A DNA stretch of 64,000 nucleotides from Microbacterium sp. 4R-513 (GCF_011046485.1 NZ_CP049256.1:2852001-2916000); one strand, 5' to 3'. Numbered from the stretch's first letter, positions 44,012 through 53,005 are shown. A program made the numbers and translations. The notes: generated by a model from the sequence alone, not told the origin.

Positions 44012-44749
44012 TCATCCAGCGTGGTAGACGGGGTTCATCGCGATGATGAGGCACGCGGTCCAGTGGCAGAGGAACGCCAGAACCGTGCACACGTGGAAGA
44101 TCTCGTGGAAGCCGAAGTGGCCGGGCCACGGGTTCGGCCGCTTCATTGCGTAGACGATGGCACCGAGCGTGTAGAGGATGCCACCCACCGCCACGAGCAC
44201 CATCATCGCGAGGCTCGCCTGCGCGAGAGGCACGAGGTACATGACCGCCGCCCACCCGAGGACGAGGTACAGGGCGACGTAGAGCCAGCGCGGCGCGTCG
44301 ATCCAGAAGACCCGGAACAGGATGCCGAGTATCGCGCCGCCCCAGACGAGGGACAGCAGCAGGACCGTCTGAGACGTCGGCAGAGCCAGCACCGCGATCG
44401 GCGTGTAGGTGCCGGCGATCAGCAGCAGGATGTTGGCGTGGTCGATGCGCTTGAGGATCGCCTTGGTCTTCGGCTTCCAGTTGAAGCGGTGATACAGGGC
44501 CGAGTTGCCGAAGAGCAGCAGCGACGTGACCATGAAGACGGCGCACGACCATTTCGCCGCAGAGCCCTGTGCGAGGGCGATCAGGACGATCCCGGTCACG
44601 ATCGCGACCGGGAAGGTGGCCGCGTGGACCCAGCCGCGCCACGTCGGCTTGATCTCGACGGGAACGCTCGCGGCCTCCTCGACGAGCGGGAGATGCGGCA
44701 TGTCCGCGCCGGCGTCTTCGGTCGGGGGGATTCGGGTCGGGCGCGCCAT
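44012..44749 (-). CDS. Hemolysin III / PAQR family membrane protein
   Basis: 245 residues with seven predicted membrane spans. The family's metal-site residues are visible: SALYHRFNW with the first His region and HFGFHEIFHVCTVLAFLCHW with the later His residues. KRIDHANILLLIAGTYTPIA is diagnostic. ATG 44749 is preferred because TACCCT lies 6 bases upstream; an upstream in-frame start would add 13 residues over that box. Members act as ceramidase-like hydrolases or membrane-homeostasis proteins; bacterial roles are poorly defined. Confidence 0.93.
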   Translation of the reverse strand: MARPTRIPPTEDAGADMPHLPLVEEAASVPVEIKPTWRGWVHAATFPVAIVTGIVLIALAQGSAAKWSCAVFMVTSLLLFGNSALYHRFNWKPKTKAILKRIDHANILLLIAGTYTPIAVLALPTSQTVLLLSLVWGGAILGILFRVFWIDAPRWLYVALYLVLGWAAVMYLVPLAQASLAMMVLVAVGGILYTLGAIVYAMKRPNPWPGHFGFHEIFHVCTVLAFLCHWTACLIIAMNPVYHAG

Positions 44750-44755
44750 TTCCCA

Positions 44756-44761
44756 AGGGTA
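44756..44761 (-). promoter_or_regulatory. -10 box (TACCCT) of the PAQR gene
   Basis: TACCCT on the minus strand, 6 bases before the ATG at 44749. Confidence 0.45.
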
Positions 44762-44830
44762 CGGCGGGGAGTATGCCTCGGTGGGCACGTCCTACGGATT
44801 CCCAGGCCGCGCTGGCCCGCACCTCAGAGG

Positions 44831-44836
44831 TACGGT
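44831..44836 (+). promoter_or_regulatory. -10 box (TACGGT) of uppS
   Basis: TACGGT stands 7 bases before the GTG at 44844. Confidence 0.45.
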
Positions 44837-44843
44837 AGGCGTT

Positions 44844-45623
44844 GTGACGGCGTCGAATGAGGGCAGGGGTCCCCTCTACCGGCTCTACATCAACCGGCTG
44901 CGCCGTCAGCTCACGCCCGAGACCGTTCCCCGGCACATCGCCATGATGATCGACGGGAACCGCCGGTGGGCGCGCCAGCTCGGCTACGACTCCGCGGCGC
45001 ACGGACACCGGGCGGGCGCGGCGAAGATGCGCGAGTTCCTCGAGTGGTGCGACGACATCGGAGTACGTGTCGTGTCCCTGTACCTGCTCTCGACCGACAA
45101 CCTCACGAAGCGCGACTCGCAGGAGCTCGCCGATCTCATCGACATCATCGCCGAGCTCGCCGATCAGCTCTCGCACGAGCGGGACTGGCGGGTGCAGCAC
45201 GTGGGCCGCGCCGATCTGCTGCCGCGCGACCTCGCCCGGGTGCTCGCCGATGTGCAGAAGCGCTCGCGCGACAAGGGCGGCATGCACGTCAATCTCGCGG
45301 TGGGCTACGGCGGCCGCGGCGAGATCGTCGACGCTGTGCGCAGCATCATCGCGAAGCACCAGCAGGACGGGGGTTCGCTCGAAGACCTCGCCGAGAGCCT
45401 CACGCCCGAGCAGATCGGCGAGCACCTCTACACCGGCGGCCAGCCGGACCCCGACCTGGTGATCCGCACGTCGGGCGAGCAGCGCCTGAGCGACTTCCTC
45501 CTCTGGCAGAGCGCGCACAGCGAGTTCTACTTCGTCGAGGCCCTGGGGCCCGATCTTCGCGAAGTGGACTTCCTGCGCGCGATCCGCGACTACACGTCGC
45601 GGGATCGCCGCTACGGCGGCTAG
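44844..45623 (+). CDS. uppS: Isoprenyl transferase (undecaprenyl diphosphate synthase type)
   Basis: 259 residues. A cis-prenyltransferase that elongates polyprenyl diphosphates for the lipid carrier of cell-wall synthesis. The pyrophosphate-binding loop is IAMMIDGNRRWARQLG (catalytic Asp after MI). The C-terminal signature DLVIRTSGEQRLSDFLLWQ and FYFVEALGPDLREVDFLRAI are complete. GTG 44844 is leaderless. The TAG stop (45621-45623) sits inside the GCTAGC target duplication of the IS481 element, so the insertion left the protein unchanged but removed its original downstream sequence. Confidence 0.97.
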   Translation: MTASNEGRGPLYRLYINRLRRQLTPETVPRHIAMMIDGNRRWARQLGYDSAAHGHRAGAAKMREFLEWCDDIGVRVVSLYLLSTDNLTKRDSQELADLIDIIAELADQLSHERDWRVQHVGRADLLPRDLARVLADVQKRSRDKGGMHVNLAVGYGGRGEIVDAVRSIIAKHQQDGGSLEDLAESLTPEQIGEHLYTGGQPDPDLVIRTSGEQRLSDFLLWQSAHSEFYFVEALGPDLREVDFLRAIRDYTSRDRRYGG

Positions 45624-45624
45624 C
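45619..45624. repeat. IS target-site duplication, left copy (GCTAGC)
   Basis: Identical to 46702-46707. GCTAGC fits the NCTAGN target known for IS481. Confidence 0.85.
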
Positions 45625-46701
45625 TGTACCGGGTCAGTACGTTGGTGTCAGTCGGCTGATCGGGGGCTGACCTCCGAGGGCTGAGTGGCGTCGTCCAGTG
45701 TTGTAGTGCTCGAGCCAGGGATCAAGGGCCGCGGTGCGGGCATCGTTTGAGGCGAACGCTTGTCGGTAGGCCCACTCGGTTTGCAGCGTGCGATTGAACC
45801 TCTCGACCTTGCCGTTCTGCCAGGGGCAGTGAGGCTTGATGAACTTCTGTCGGATGTGGTGAGCCGCGCAGACCTCACGCAATGAGTACCGGTATGCCCA
45901 GGCGTTGTCGGTGATTAGCCGCTCGATACGAGCGATGCCATGCGCGGCGAAATATCCGACCGCGCGTTCCAGAAACGCGGCGCAGGTGGGTCCCTTCTCG
46001 TCGGGCAGAACTTCGGAGTAGGCCGGTCGGGAATGGTCATCGACGACCGAGTGGACGTAGTCGTAGCCGGTTCCGTGCCGGCGATCACGGTTATCTCCGA
46101 CGCCGCGGCCGAGCGCCTTCCAGCCGCCGCCGCTGGGAATCCGCCCGAGCTTCTTCACGTCCATGTGGACCAGTTCGCCCGGCCGCTCACGCTCGTAACG
46201 GACCGCGGTGGTCTTGGACGCGCGGATCCGTTCCCCGGTCATCGGATCCAGATCGGCCAGCCGTGGCAGGCCCGCCCGGGCGATGATCCGCGACACCGTC
46301 CGGGCCGGCACCCCGGTGCGCGCGGCGAGCTCGTCACGACCGAGCCGCTCCTTCTTGCGCAGGATGACCACCGCCGCGGCCTTCGTATCTGGGGTGCGGT
46401 TCGCGATGTGGTGGGGGCGCGAGGACCGGTCGTGCAACCCGGCCTCGCCCTCAGCCCGGTAGCGGTCGATCCACCGCTTCACACGACGGCGGGACACGCC
46501 CATCGCAGCGGCGATATGCGCTTGCTTCCACCCATCGCGGGCACGTTCAACGATCAACAGCCTGCCCCGCACGGTCAGGCGGGCATTAGCGTGGGACATC
46601 GAGGACCTCCGGTCAGTAGAGACTTCAGACATCTCCACTAAGCCCGGAGGTCCTCACCGTTCACAAGAGCACCGAAGCCACCAACCTCATGGCCAGGTAC
46701 A
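45625..46701 (-). mobile_element. IS481-family insertion sequence
   Basis: A 1077-bp element bounded by inverted repeats beginning TGTACC (45625-45649 and 46677-46701, 19 of 25 matching) and by the 6-bp direct repeat GCTAGC on both sides. It carries one transposase gene on the minus strand. The uninterrupted target would have been CGGCGGCTAGCCGCCG, a perfect 16-bp palindrome centred on GCTAGC at the uppS stop. Ends, duplication and transposase all look intact, so it is a recent or still mobile copy. Confidence 0.93.
45634..46599 (-). CDS. IS481-family transposase
   Basis: 321 residues from ATG 46599, which has GGAGG 6 bases upstream; an in-frame start 13 codons earlier lies closer to the IS end. 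An N-terminal helix-turn-helix (AHIAAAMGVSRRRVKRWIDRY) and a second winged region (LGRDELAARTGVPARTVSRII) are followed by an rve catalytic domain. The DDE residues are visible: Asp in LVHMDVKKLG, Asp in LITDNAWAY, Glu in QNGKVERFNRTL. GRRHSALGGQPPISRL is the family's typical C-terminus. No frameshift or internal stop is present. Confidence 0.95.
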   Translation of the reverse strand: MSHANARLTVRGRLLIVERARDGWKQAHIAAAMGVSRRRVKRWIDRYRAEGEAGLHDRSSRPHHIANRTPDTKAAAVVILRKKERLGRDELAARTGVPARTVSRIIARAGLPRLADLDPMTGERIRASKTTAVRYERERPGELVHMDVKKLGRIPSGGGWKALGRGVGDNRDRRHGTGYDYVHSVVDDHSRPAYSEVLPDEKGPTCAAFLERAVGYFAAHGIARIERLITDNAWAYRYSLREVCAAHHIRQKFIKPHCPWQNGKVERFNRTLQTEWAYRQAFASNDARTAALDPWLEHYNTGRRHSALGGQPPISRLTPTY

Positions 46702-46707
46702 GCTAGC
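46702..46707. repeat. IS target-site duplication, right copy (GCTAGC)
   Basis: Matches 45619-45624. Downstream, CCGCCGACG completes the palindrome split by the insertion. Confidence 0.85.
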
Positions 46708-46746
46708 CGCCGACGACCTCGCAGCCGGCCGTTTCCCCGTCTGACC

Positions 46747-46763
46747 GGGCGGAAGCACCGCCC
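46747..46763 (+). terminator. Hairpin downstream of the IS
   Basis: GGGCGG and CCGCCC pair over a 5-base loop. Before the insertion this lay about 40 bases after the uppS stop and may have been its terminator. Confidence 0.3.
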
Positions 46764-46818
46764 GCACCTCTCGTCAAGGGCTGCCGCGCCACCCACACCG
46801 CCATGCCACAATGGCGAG

Positions 46819-47940
46819 GTGAACGATTGGGAATCGTACCTGGGATCGTTCGATGGGGAGCCTGGGTACCTCGACTGGGCCTCGTTCGGCCCGCTGTCGC
46901 CGAATGTCCGTGCCGAGGTGCACGCCGACGCCGAGCTGCTGGGGTCCGGCCGCCGGTCCAGCATCGAGCTCGTCGGCGAGCATGTGCGGGAGTCTCGCGA
47001 GCTGCTCGCGCGGGTGCTGAGAACGGATGCCGAGCAGGTCGTCCTGCAGCCCTCGACGACGTACGGGCTCATGCAGGCCGTCTACGGCCTGGCCGGCGGG
47101 CTCATCGTGTCGCGGGGCGAGTTCCCGAGCCTCACCGTCGCGGCCACGCGCGCGGCGGACGCGCTGGGCTCGATCGAGGTGCAGTGGATCGAGCCCGACG
47201 GCGGGTTCGTCACCCCCGACGCCGTGCGCGAAGCGCTCACGGACGACACGCGAGCGGTGGCGGTGAGCCTCGTCGACTTCCGCACGGGCTACCGAGCGGA
47301 CCTCACCGCACTGCGCGAGGTGATCGGCGACCGCCTCCTGATCGTCGACGCGATCCAGGGCTTCGGCGTGATCGAGGCGGACTGGGAGGCCGCCGACGTC
47401 GTGTGCGGCAACGGCTACAAGTGGCTCCGGGCCGGTCGCGGCACCGGCTTCGCATCGTTCAGCGAGCGGGCGATGGAGCGGATCGCACCCGTGCTGTCGG
47501 GCTTCGCGGGAGTCGAGGGCGACCTGCCTCTCGACGCCGTGCCGCAGCCCGCGCCCACCGCAGAGGCGTTCCGGGTCGCCGGCGAAGACGCCCTCGCGTT
47601 CGCGCGGCTCGCGACGTCGCTGCGCGACATCCTCGATGTCGGCGTCTCCACGATCGAGAGCGAGCTCGTCGCACGATCGGGCGACGTCATGTACTTCGCC
47701 GACCGCTACGAGATCCCGGTCGTGACGCCGCGCGAACCCGAGCGCCGCGCGGGGATCGTCGCGCTGGCTCCCGCGCCGCAGGATGCCGCTCCGCTGGCCG
47801 CCTCGCTCGCCAATCACGGGCTCACCGTGACGGTGCGCTCGGGGCTCCTGCGCGTCGCCCCGCACGTGGGCACGGGCGCCGACACGATGCGCCTCTTCGG
47901 CGACGCACTCGCGGCCTTCTCGTCCGCACGCGTCTGGTGA
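46819..47940 (+). CDS. Class V aminotransferase-fold PLP enzyme
   Basis: 373 residues. Fold type I of the SufS/kynureninase/isopenicillin-N-epimerase group. The PLP Lys is in VCGNGYKWLRAGRGTGF. LLIVDAIQGFGVIEADW is the cofactor Asp region, and VVLQPSTTYGLMQAVYGLAGG the phosphate-binding region. Substrate not assignable (desulfurase, aminotransferase or lyase are all possible). The GTG start has CACAAT 6 bases upstream. An overlapping open frame on the same strand (46803-47948) has poorer codon bias and is a shadow. Confidence 0.88.
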   Translation: MNDWESYLGSFDGEPGYLDWASFGPLSPNVRAEVHADAELLGSGRRSSIELVGEHVRESRELLARVLRTDAEQVVLQPSTTYGLMQAVYGLAGGLIVSRGEFPSLTVAATRAADALGSIEVQWIEPDGGFVTPDAVREALTDDTRAVAVSLVDFRTGYRADLTALREVIGDRLLIVDAIQGFGVIEADWEAADVVCGNGYKWLRAGRGTGFASFSERAMERIAPVLSGFAGVEGDLPLDAVPQPAPTAEAFRVAGEDALAFARLATSLRDILDVGVSTIESELVARSGDVMYFADRYEIPVVTPREPERRAGIVALAPAPQDAAPLAASLANHGLTVTVRSGLLRVAPHVGTGADTMRLFGDALAAFSSARVW

Positions 47941-48126
47941 TCGAGTGACGGATGCCGCGGCGTCCGTCACCGTCGTGACCCCGTTCACTCGGAGTTAACG
48001 GAATCTCCAGCGTGTCGTCGCCGCACGCTGTCGGCGGTCGGTCGTAGCGTCGGACCAACGGGCAAAGCGCCTGTTCGAGTCGGCCGGATGGATCGCGACT
48101 CGTGACCTTGGTCGACTCGCTGACTG

Positions 48127-48143
48127 CCGGGTGACACACCCGG
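48127..48143 (+). promoter_or_regulatory. Hairpin in the phoH leader
   Basis: CCGGGTG-ACA-CACCCGG, a perfect 7-bp stem with a 3-base loop ending 14 bases before the GTG at 48158. It leaves the GGGAG ribosome site just downstream. TAGCGT near 48044 is the best -10, giving a leader of roughly 100 bases with further short complementary stretches (CGAGTC/GACTCG). I could not match it to a known riboswitch. Confidence 0.45.
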
Positions 48144-48157
48144 GGCGGGAGTGGGTT

Positions 48158-49513
48158 GTGACCACACGAGCACCACAGAGGCAGCACCGCGAGACGGCCG
48201 AAGAGGTCGCAGGTCAGGAGGAGGCGCTGCGCACGTACGTGCTCGACACCTCCGTGCTGCTGAGCGATCCGCGGGCGTTCTTCCGCTTCGCCGAGCACAA
48301 CGTCGTGATCCCGGTCGTCGTGGTCACCGAGCTCGAGGGCAAGCGGCACGATCCCGAGATCGGGTACTTCGCGCGTCAGGCGCTGCGCCACCTCGACGAG
48401 CTGCGCGTGGAGCATGGGCGACTCGACTTCCCTGTTCCCGTCGGCGAGGGCGGGACCCTGCGCGTCGAACTGAACAACACCGACGCCACAGTCCTCCCGT
48501 CCGGCATGCGCCTCGGCGACAACGACAGCCGCATCCTCGCCGTGGCCCTGCATCTCGCGAACGACGGGCAGGAGGTCACTGTCGTCTCGAAAGACCTCCC
48601 GATGCGGGTCAAGGCGGCGTCGCTCGGCATCACGGCCGAGGAGTACCTCGCCGAGCAGGCGGTCGACTCTGGCTGGACCGGCATCGCGACCCTCGACGTG
48701 TCGGGCGACGACATCAGCGACCTCTACGAGAGCGAGATCGGCGTCAGCGACGAGATCCACGGCTTCCCCGTCAACACCGGCCTCATCATCCACTCGGAGC
48801 GCGGATCGGCTCTCGGTCGCGTCACGGGCGACGGCTCGTACCGGCTCGTGCGCGGCGATCGCGAGGTGTTCGGCATGCACGGACGGTCCGCCGAGCAGCG
48901 GATCGCGATCGACCTGCTGCTGGATCCCGACGTCGGGATCGTGTCACTCGGTGGACGCGCGGGCACCGGCAAGTCGGCCCTCGCGCTGTGCGCGGGGCTC
49001 GAGTCGGTCCTGGAGCGGCAGCAGCAGCGCAAGATCATCGTGTTCCGCCCGCTGTTCGCCGTCGGCGGGCAGGAGCTCGGCTATCTGCCGGGCGACCAGG
49101 GCGAGAAGATGAACCCGTGGGGCCAGGCCGTGTTCGACACGCTCGGGTCGGTCGTCTCGTCGAACGTCGTCGAAGAGGTGATCGCCCGCGGGCTGCTCGA
49201 GGTGCTGCCGCTCACGCACATCCGTGGGCGGTCGCTGCACGACGCCTTCGTGATCGTCGACGAGGCCCAGTCCCTCGAGCGGAACGTCCTGCTCACCGTG
49301 CTCAGCCGGATCGGTCAGAACTCCCGCGTCGTCCTGACCCACGACGTGGGGCAGCGCGACAATCTCCGCGTCGGCCGTCATGACGGCGTCGCGTCGGTCA
49401 TCGAGACGCTCAAGGGGCACGACCTCTTCGGGCACGTGACGCTCGTCCGGTCGGAGCGATCCGCCATCGCGGCGCTCGTCACCGACCTGCTGGAGGCCGG
49501 CGAGCTCGCCTGA
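48158..49513 (+). CDS. phoH2: PIN domain-PhoH family ATPase
   Basis: 451 residues. An N-terminal PIN ribonuclease domain ([42 protein letters not shown] supply the acidic site) is fused to a PhoH ATPase with Walker [14 protein letters not shown] and Walker [16 protein letters not shown]. This is the PhoH2 layout; characterised members unwind and cut RNA. GTG 48158 is chosen for the GGGAG upstream; a further in-frame start at 48131 lies inside the leader hairpin. A strong hairpin (49528-49556) ends the transcript. Confidence 0.95.
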   Translation: MTTRAPQRQHRETAEEVAGQEEALRTYVLDTSVLLSDPRAFFRFAEHNVVIPVVVVTELEGKRHDPEIGYFARQALRHLDELRVEHGRLDFPVPVGEGGTLRVELNNTDATVLPSGMRLGDNDSRILAVALHLANDGQEVTVVSKDLPMRVKAASLGITAEEYLAEQAVDSGWTGIATLDVSGDDISDLYESEIGVSDEIHGFPVNTGLIIHSERGSALGRVTGDGSYRLVRGDREVFGMHGRSAEQRIAIDLLLDPDVGIVSLGGRAGTGKSALALCAGLESVLERQQQRKIIVFRPLFAVGGQELGYLPGDQGEKMNPWGQAVFDTLGSVVSSNVVEEVIARGLLEVLPLTHIRGRSLHDAFVIVDEAQSLERNVLLTVLSRIGQNSRVVLTHDVGQRDNLRVGRHDGVASVIETLKGHDLFGHVTLVRSERSAIAALVTDLLEAGELA

Positions 49514-49527
49514 CGGCGGTGTTTCGG

Positions 49528-49556
49528 AGGGGCCGGGATGCGGCATCCCGGCCCCT
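49528..49556 (+). terminator. Terminator after phoH
   Basis: GGGGCCGGGATGC (49529-49541) is the exact reverse complement of 49543-49555, with an A-T pair outside and TTCC after it. The inner pairs must open to form the loop. 15 bases after the stop codon. Confidence 0.7.
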
Positions 49557-49746
49557 TCCGCGTGCCTTCGGTCGGCGTGCCGGACGTTCCCAAAATCGCT
49601 CGCTGTGCGAGTAATCAAGATGAGAAGAATCTCACCCCGTTCTCCTTCTGCTCTCACCACCGTCTGCGACCATGGAAGAGGTGCGCGGCAAGTATGCACG
49701 CGCGCGCCGCTGGGGGCCTTGCTAGGCGACGACACGGGAGCACGAG

Positions 49747-50529
49747 TTGGACGGACGAGCCGCTTTCGCGGCCGGCGGATTCATCGCCGGCGCGGCCGCT
49801 GTCGCGGTCGCGTGCGCGGTGACGCTGAGCAACGCCGCCGCACTCGCCGACGCGCCCGGCGAAGCCGCCGACGTCGAGGTCGTCCGCGTCACGCCCGCCG
49901 CTCCGACGCCGACCGCTTCCGCCACCCTCGTCGCGCCGGTCGTGCCCGCACCCGCGCCCACCGCAGAAGTCGTGCCCGCGCCCGAGCCCCAGGATGTCGC
50001 CGCTCCCTCGCAGACACAGCGCCAGTCGACGGCCCCCGCGCCGCAGGTGCCCGCTGGGCAGACGCCGAGCGGGCCGTCCGAGCAGCAGATCGCCGACGAT
50101 GCGATCCGCAGCGGCTCGTGGGACGACCTGCGCTCCTGGGCCGAGCAGCACGGATGGTCGGCCGAGAAGATCACGCGGTGGATCGAGCAGCTGGAGCGCG
50201 CGGCCGCCGATCGTCAGGGTCAAGACGCGCAGCGCAACGCGTCGATCGCTCCCACCGATACGGAGCGCACCGCGTCGGTCGGCGAATCGAGCCGCAAGTC
50301 GCTGCAGGCGCCGCAGGCACCGGCTGTCCAGGCTCCGCAGGCTCCGGCCGTCCAGGCCCCCCAGGCTCCGGTGGTCAACCCTCCGCAGACCGACACCAAG
50401 ACCAACGGCCACGCTAACGGCCGTTCACAGGCCCCCGCGAAGAACGCGGGTTCCCCATCCACGCACGGCAATTCTTCGTCGTCTGGATGGAAGAGAGATC
50501 AATCGCCGAAGCCCCCACGAGGCGATTGA
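49747..50529 (+). CDS. Secreted Pro/Ala-rich protein of unknown function
   Basis: 260 residues starting at a TTG with GGGAG about 8 bases upstream. A signal-anchor or signal peptide (FAAGGFIAGAAAVAVACAVTL, then LADA) is followed by a Pro/Ala/Thr-rich stretch to about residue 110 and a short helical segment (QQIADDAIRSGSWDDLRSWAEQHGWSAEKI, about 113-150). Then come AVQAPQAP repeats and a Ser/Asn/Lys-rich tail. No catalytic motif is visible; a cell-wall-spanning or exported adaptor role is possible. The leader of about 190 bases is unusually AT-rich for this genome in part and has two small hairpins, CTCGC-TGT-GCGAG (49599-49611) and TGAGA-AGAA-TCTCA (49621-49634). Confidence 0.8.
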   Translation: MDGRAAFAAGGFIAGAAAVAVACAVTLSNAAALADAPGEAADVEVVRVTPAAPTPTASATLVAPVVPAPAPTAEVVPAPEPQDVAAPSQTQRQSTAPAPQVPAGQTPSGPSEQQIADDAIRSGSWDDLRSWAEQHGWSAEKITRWIEQLERAAADRQGQDAQRNASIAPTDTERTASVGESSRKSLQAPQAPAVQAPQAPAVQAPQAPVVNPPQTDTKTNGHANGRSQAPAKNAGSPSTHGNSSSSGWKRDQSPKPPRGD

Positions 50530-50570
50530 CCAGGGTCACAGGGAGTCCCCCAGCTCCAGACCCTTTCCCA

Positions 50571-50598
50571 GCCCCCGGCGTCCCCCAGCGCCGGGGGC
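50571..50598. terminator. Terminator between the Pro-rich gene and the response regulator
   Basis: GCCCCCGGCG (50571-50580) pairs with 50589-50598 over an 8-base loop, followed by TTCTCT on the plus strand. It serves the plus-strand gene and may also stop the convergent two-component transcript. Confidence 0.75.
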
Positions 50599-50669
50599 TT
50601 CTCTCTGCCCGGAATCTCTCCCTCGGGTGCTCTGAGGCGGGAGCCGCGTGCGACCGTGAGTGAGGAGTG

Positions 50670-51326
50670 TCACTCCCACCGGTAGCCGGCGCCGCGCACC
50701 GTGACGATGTGCTGACTCCCGAGCTTGCCCCGGAGGTAGCGCACGTAGACGTCGACGACGTTCGAACCGGGATCGAAGTCGAGGCCCCACACGCGGCTCA
50801 GCAGCTGTTCGCGGCTGAGCACGTGACCGGGGTTGCGCAGGAACTGCTCGGCGAGGGCGAATTCGCGGGCCGAGAGCTCGACCTCGCGCCCTCCGACCGT
50901 CGCACGGCGACCCAGGATGTCGAGCACGACGTCGCCGTGGACGAGCGACGTCGACGAAGGCCCGACGCTCTCGCGCAGCCGGGATCGGACGCGGGCGAGC
51001 AGCTCGTCGAACGTGAACGGCTTCGACATGTAGTCGTTGGCCCCGGCATCCAGGCCCTCGACGGTGTCGTGGGTGCTGGAACGCGCCGTGAGCATGATGA
51101 CGGGCACGACGCTCCCGCGTGAGCGCAGTTCGCGCAGCACCTCGAAGCCGTCCATCGTGGGCAGCCCGACGTCGAGGAGCACGAGGTCGATGTCGGGCCG
51201 CATCGCGCGCTCGAGGGCCTCGGCTCCGTCGTCCGAGATGGCTGTCGTGTAGCCGGCGGCTTCGAGGCCGCGGCTCACGAATGCCGCGATGCGCGGCTCG
51301 TCTTCGACGATGAGGATCCTCGTCAT
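50670..51326 (-). CDS. OmpR-family response regulator
   Basis: 218 residues. The receiver domain carries the acidic pair ED near residue 8, phosphoacceptor Asp52 (LVLLDVGLP) and Lys in YMSKPF. The C-terminal winged helix ends VDVYVRYLRGKLGSQHIVTVRGAGYRW, as in OmpR/PhoB regulators. ATG 51326 lies inside the end of the upstream kinase gene, since translation runs kinase then regulator with a 4-base overlap. Signal and targets unknown. Confidence 0.96.
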   Translation of the reverse strand: MTRILIVEDEPRIAAFVSRGLEAAGYTTAISDDGAEALERAMRPDIDLVLLDVGLPTMDGFEVLRELRSRGSVVPVIMLTARSSTHDTVEGLDAGANDYMSKPFTFDELLARVRSRLRESVGPSSTSLVHGDVVLDILGRRATVGGREVELSAREFALAEQFLRNPGHVLSREQLLSRVWGLDFDPGSNVVDVYVRYLRGKLGSQHIVTVRGAGYRWE

Positions 51327-52843
51327 CCCGATGCCTCCCGCTGGAGTACGACGTCACCCGCCCTCACCGGCTGCGGCAGCTCCGAACTGGCGAGGGGGAG
51401 GTGAATCGTGAACGTGGCGCCACCGCCGGGGGTGTCGGTGACGACGCAGCGTCCGCCATGTCCCTTCATGATCGCATCGACGATCGCGAGTCCGAGGCCC
51501 GACCCGCCGACGGTGCGCTTGCCCTGCGCACGGTCGAAGCGTCGGAAGATGCGATGGCGGGCGGACGGCGGGATGCCGGGGCCGTGGTCCCGCACCCAGA
51601 GGTGCGTGCCCTCGGCATCCAGGGCACTGCCGATCTCGATGGGCGAGCCCTCGGGGGTGTACTTCGCGGCGTTGTCGGCGAGCTGCAGCCACGCCTGCAG
51701 CAGGCGATCGTGGTCGCCCTGGACGATGCCCTCGGCCTGCTGGACGACTGACCACTCGTGGCCGGGGATGACCGTGACAAGCTCGCCCACGCGCGATGTG
51801 AGGGCGCTGAGATCGACGTCGCCCATCTCGAACTGGTCGCCCTCGACGGCGGCGAGGAGGTCGATGTCGTCGACGAGCCGCGTCATGCGGTCGAGCTCGG
51901 CGATCCCGATCTCGCGCGTGCTCTGGACGTCGGCGACGTCTTTCGGGTCCATGAGCTCGAGATGGCCGCGCACGATCGTGATCGGGGTCTTCAGCTCGTG
52001 ACGCACGTCGTCGAGGAGCTGACGCTGCACATCGACCGAGCCCTCCAGCCGGTCGAGCATCGAGTTCACCGTGCGCGAGAGATCCGAGATGTCGTTGTTG
52101 CCCTGCTCGGGGAGGCGGGGCGACAGGTCGGTGAGAGTGATCGAGTCCGCGGCATCCCGGATCGAGCGGATGGGGGAGAGCAGGCGACCCGCGACGAACC
52201 ACCCCACGATCCCGATCGCGAGCACCATGATGACGGCGGCGAGCCAGTAGGTCGTGACAGCCGCCGTCACGGGGGCGAGCTCCGCGCCGAGGTCGACCGC
52301 ACGGATGTAGACGCCGGAGTCCTCGTCGCCGGGGAACTGGATAGGGATCGCGATGTAGCGGAGCGACCCCTCGTCGGTGACGGCCGTCCCGATCTTCGTC
52401 TTCCCGTCCCGCGTCTCGGCGACCGCCCGGTCGATGAGCTCCTGGTCGTCCGAGATGTCGAAGCCGGACAGCGTCCGCGGGATGAAGCGCGCCTTGCCGT
52501 CGATGACGGCGAGGGATGCCTCGTTCCGCCCGGGGACGAGGCGCGCGACGACCGCCTGAAGGTAGTCCTCGAGAGACGCGAACTGCTCGGGGTCGAGCTT
52601 CTCGACGGCCGTCGTCGGCGCGGGGGACGCGGCATCCGTCGTCGATTCGTCGCCCGCGCCGCCGGCGACGGCGTTGAGGCTGGAGACCTGCGCCTTGAGA
52701 CGGTCGTTGATGTCGTCGAGGGCACGCTCGCGCTGCACGAGGAAGGTCACGCTGCCCACGATCGCGAGACCCACGCACGCCACCGCGAGGATCGCTCCCA
52801 GGATGCGTGCGCGCGCCGAAATCGGTCGGGACGAGCGCCTCAT
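51323..52843 (-). CDS. Two-component sensor histidine kinase
   Basis: 506 residues. Membrane helices at about 14-36 and 195-215 bracket an extracytoplasmic sensor of some 155 residues. HAMP follows (LLSPIRSIRDAADSI). The phosphoacceptor His is in LLDDVRHELKTPITIVRGHLELM. The HATPase has N box ADNAAKYTPEG, G1 VRDHGPGIPP and G2 VGGSGLGLAIVDAIMKGHGG. The sensor domain is not one I recognise. It is the first gene of the pair with the response regulator; the 162-base gap to fumC (52844-53005) should hold its promoter, but I could not place one with confidence. Confidence 0.95.
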   Translation of the reverse strand: MRRSSRPISARARILGAILAVACVGLAIVGSVTFLVQRERALDDINDRLKAQVSSLNAVAGGAGDESTTDAASPAPTTAVEKLDPEQFASLEDYLQAVVARLVPGRNEASLAVIDGKARFIPRTLSGFDISDDQELIDRAVAETRDGKTKIGTAVTDEGSLRYIAIPIQFPGDEDSGVYIRAVDLGAELAPVTAAVTTYWLAAVIMVLAIGIVGWFVAGRLLSPIRSIRDAADSITLTDLSPRLPEQGNNDISDLSRTVNSMLDRLEGSVDVQRQLLDDVRHELKTPITIVRGHLELMDPKDVADVQSTREIGIAELDRMTRLVDDIDLLAAVEGDQFEMGDVDLSALTSRVGELVTVIPGHEWSVVQQAEGIVQGDHDRLLQAWLQLADNAAKYTPEGSPIEIGSALDAEGTHLWVRDHGPGIPPSARHRIFRRFDRAQGKRTVGGSGLGLAIVDAIMKGHGGRCVVTDTPGGGATFTIHLPLASSELPQPVRAGDVVLQREASG

Positions 52844-53005
52844 GCCCTGATTATCGTCCTGCGATGCTCTGTGCGGAATGTGAGCGCTGACGGAAGGCTC
52901 GGCCGCACCGCTCCGCCCCGGCTTTTCCGGTACCCGCCACGAGCGCGGACGGCATGCGGCCGCCGCGCGGCGCCAAGCCTCCCAACGGCATGACTCCGCC
53001 GCGGA

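Noticed and set aside
46803..47948. An alternative plus-strand frame over the class V aminotransferase
   Set aside because: Arg/Ala/Gly-rich with poor third-position GC; the frame from 46819 has clear PLP-enzyme motifs.
48040..48157. A known riboswitch before phoH
   Set aside because: Hairpins are present, but I could not match them to any riboswitch consensus.
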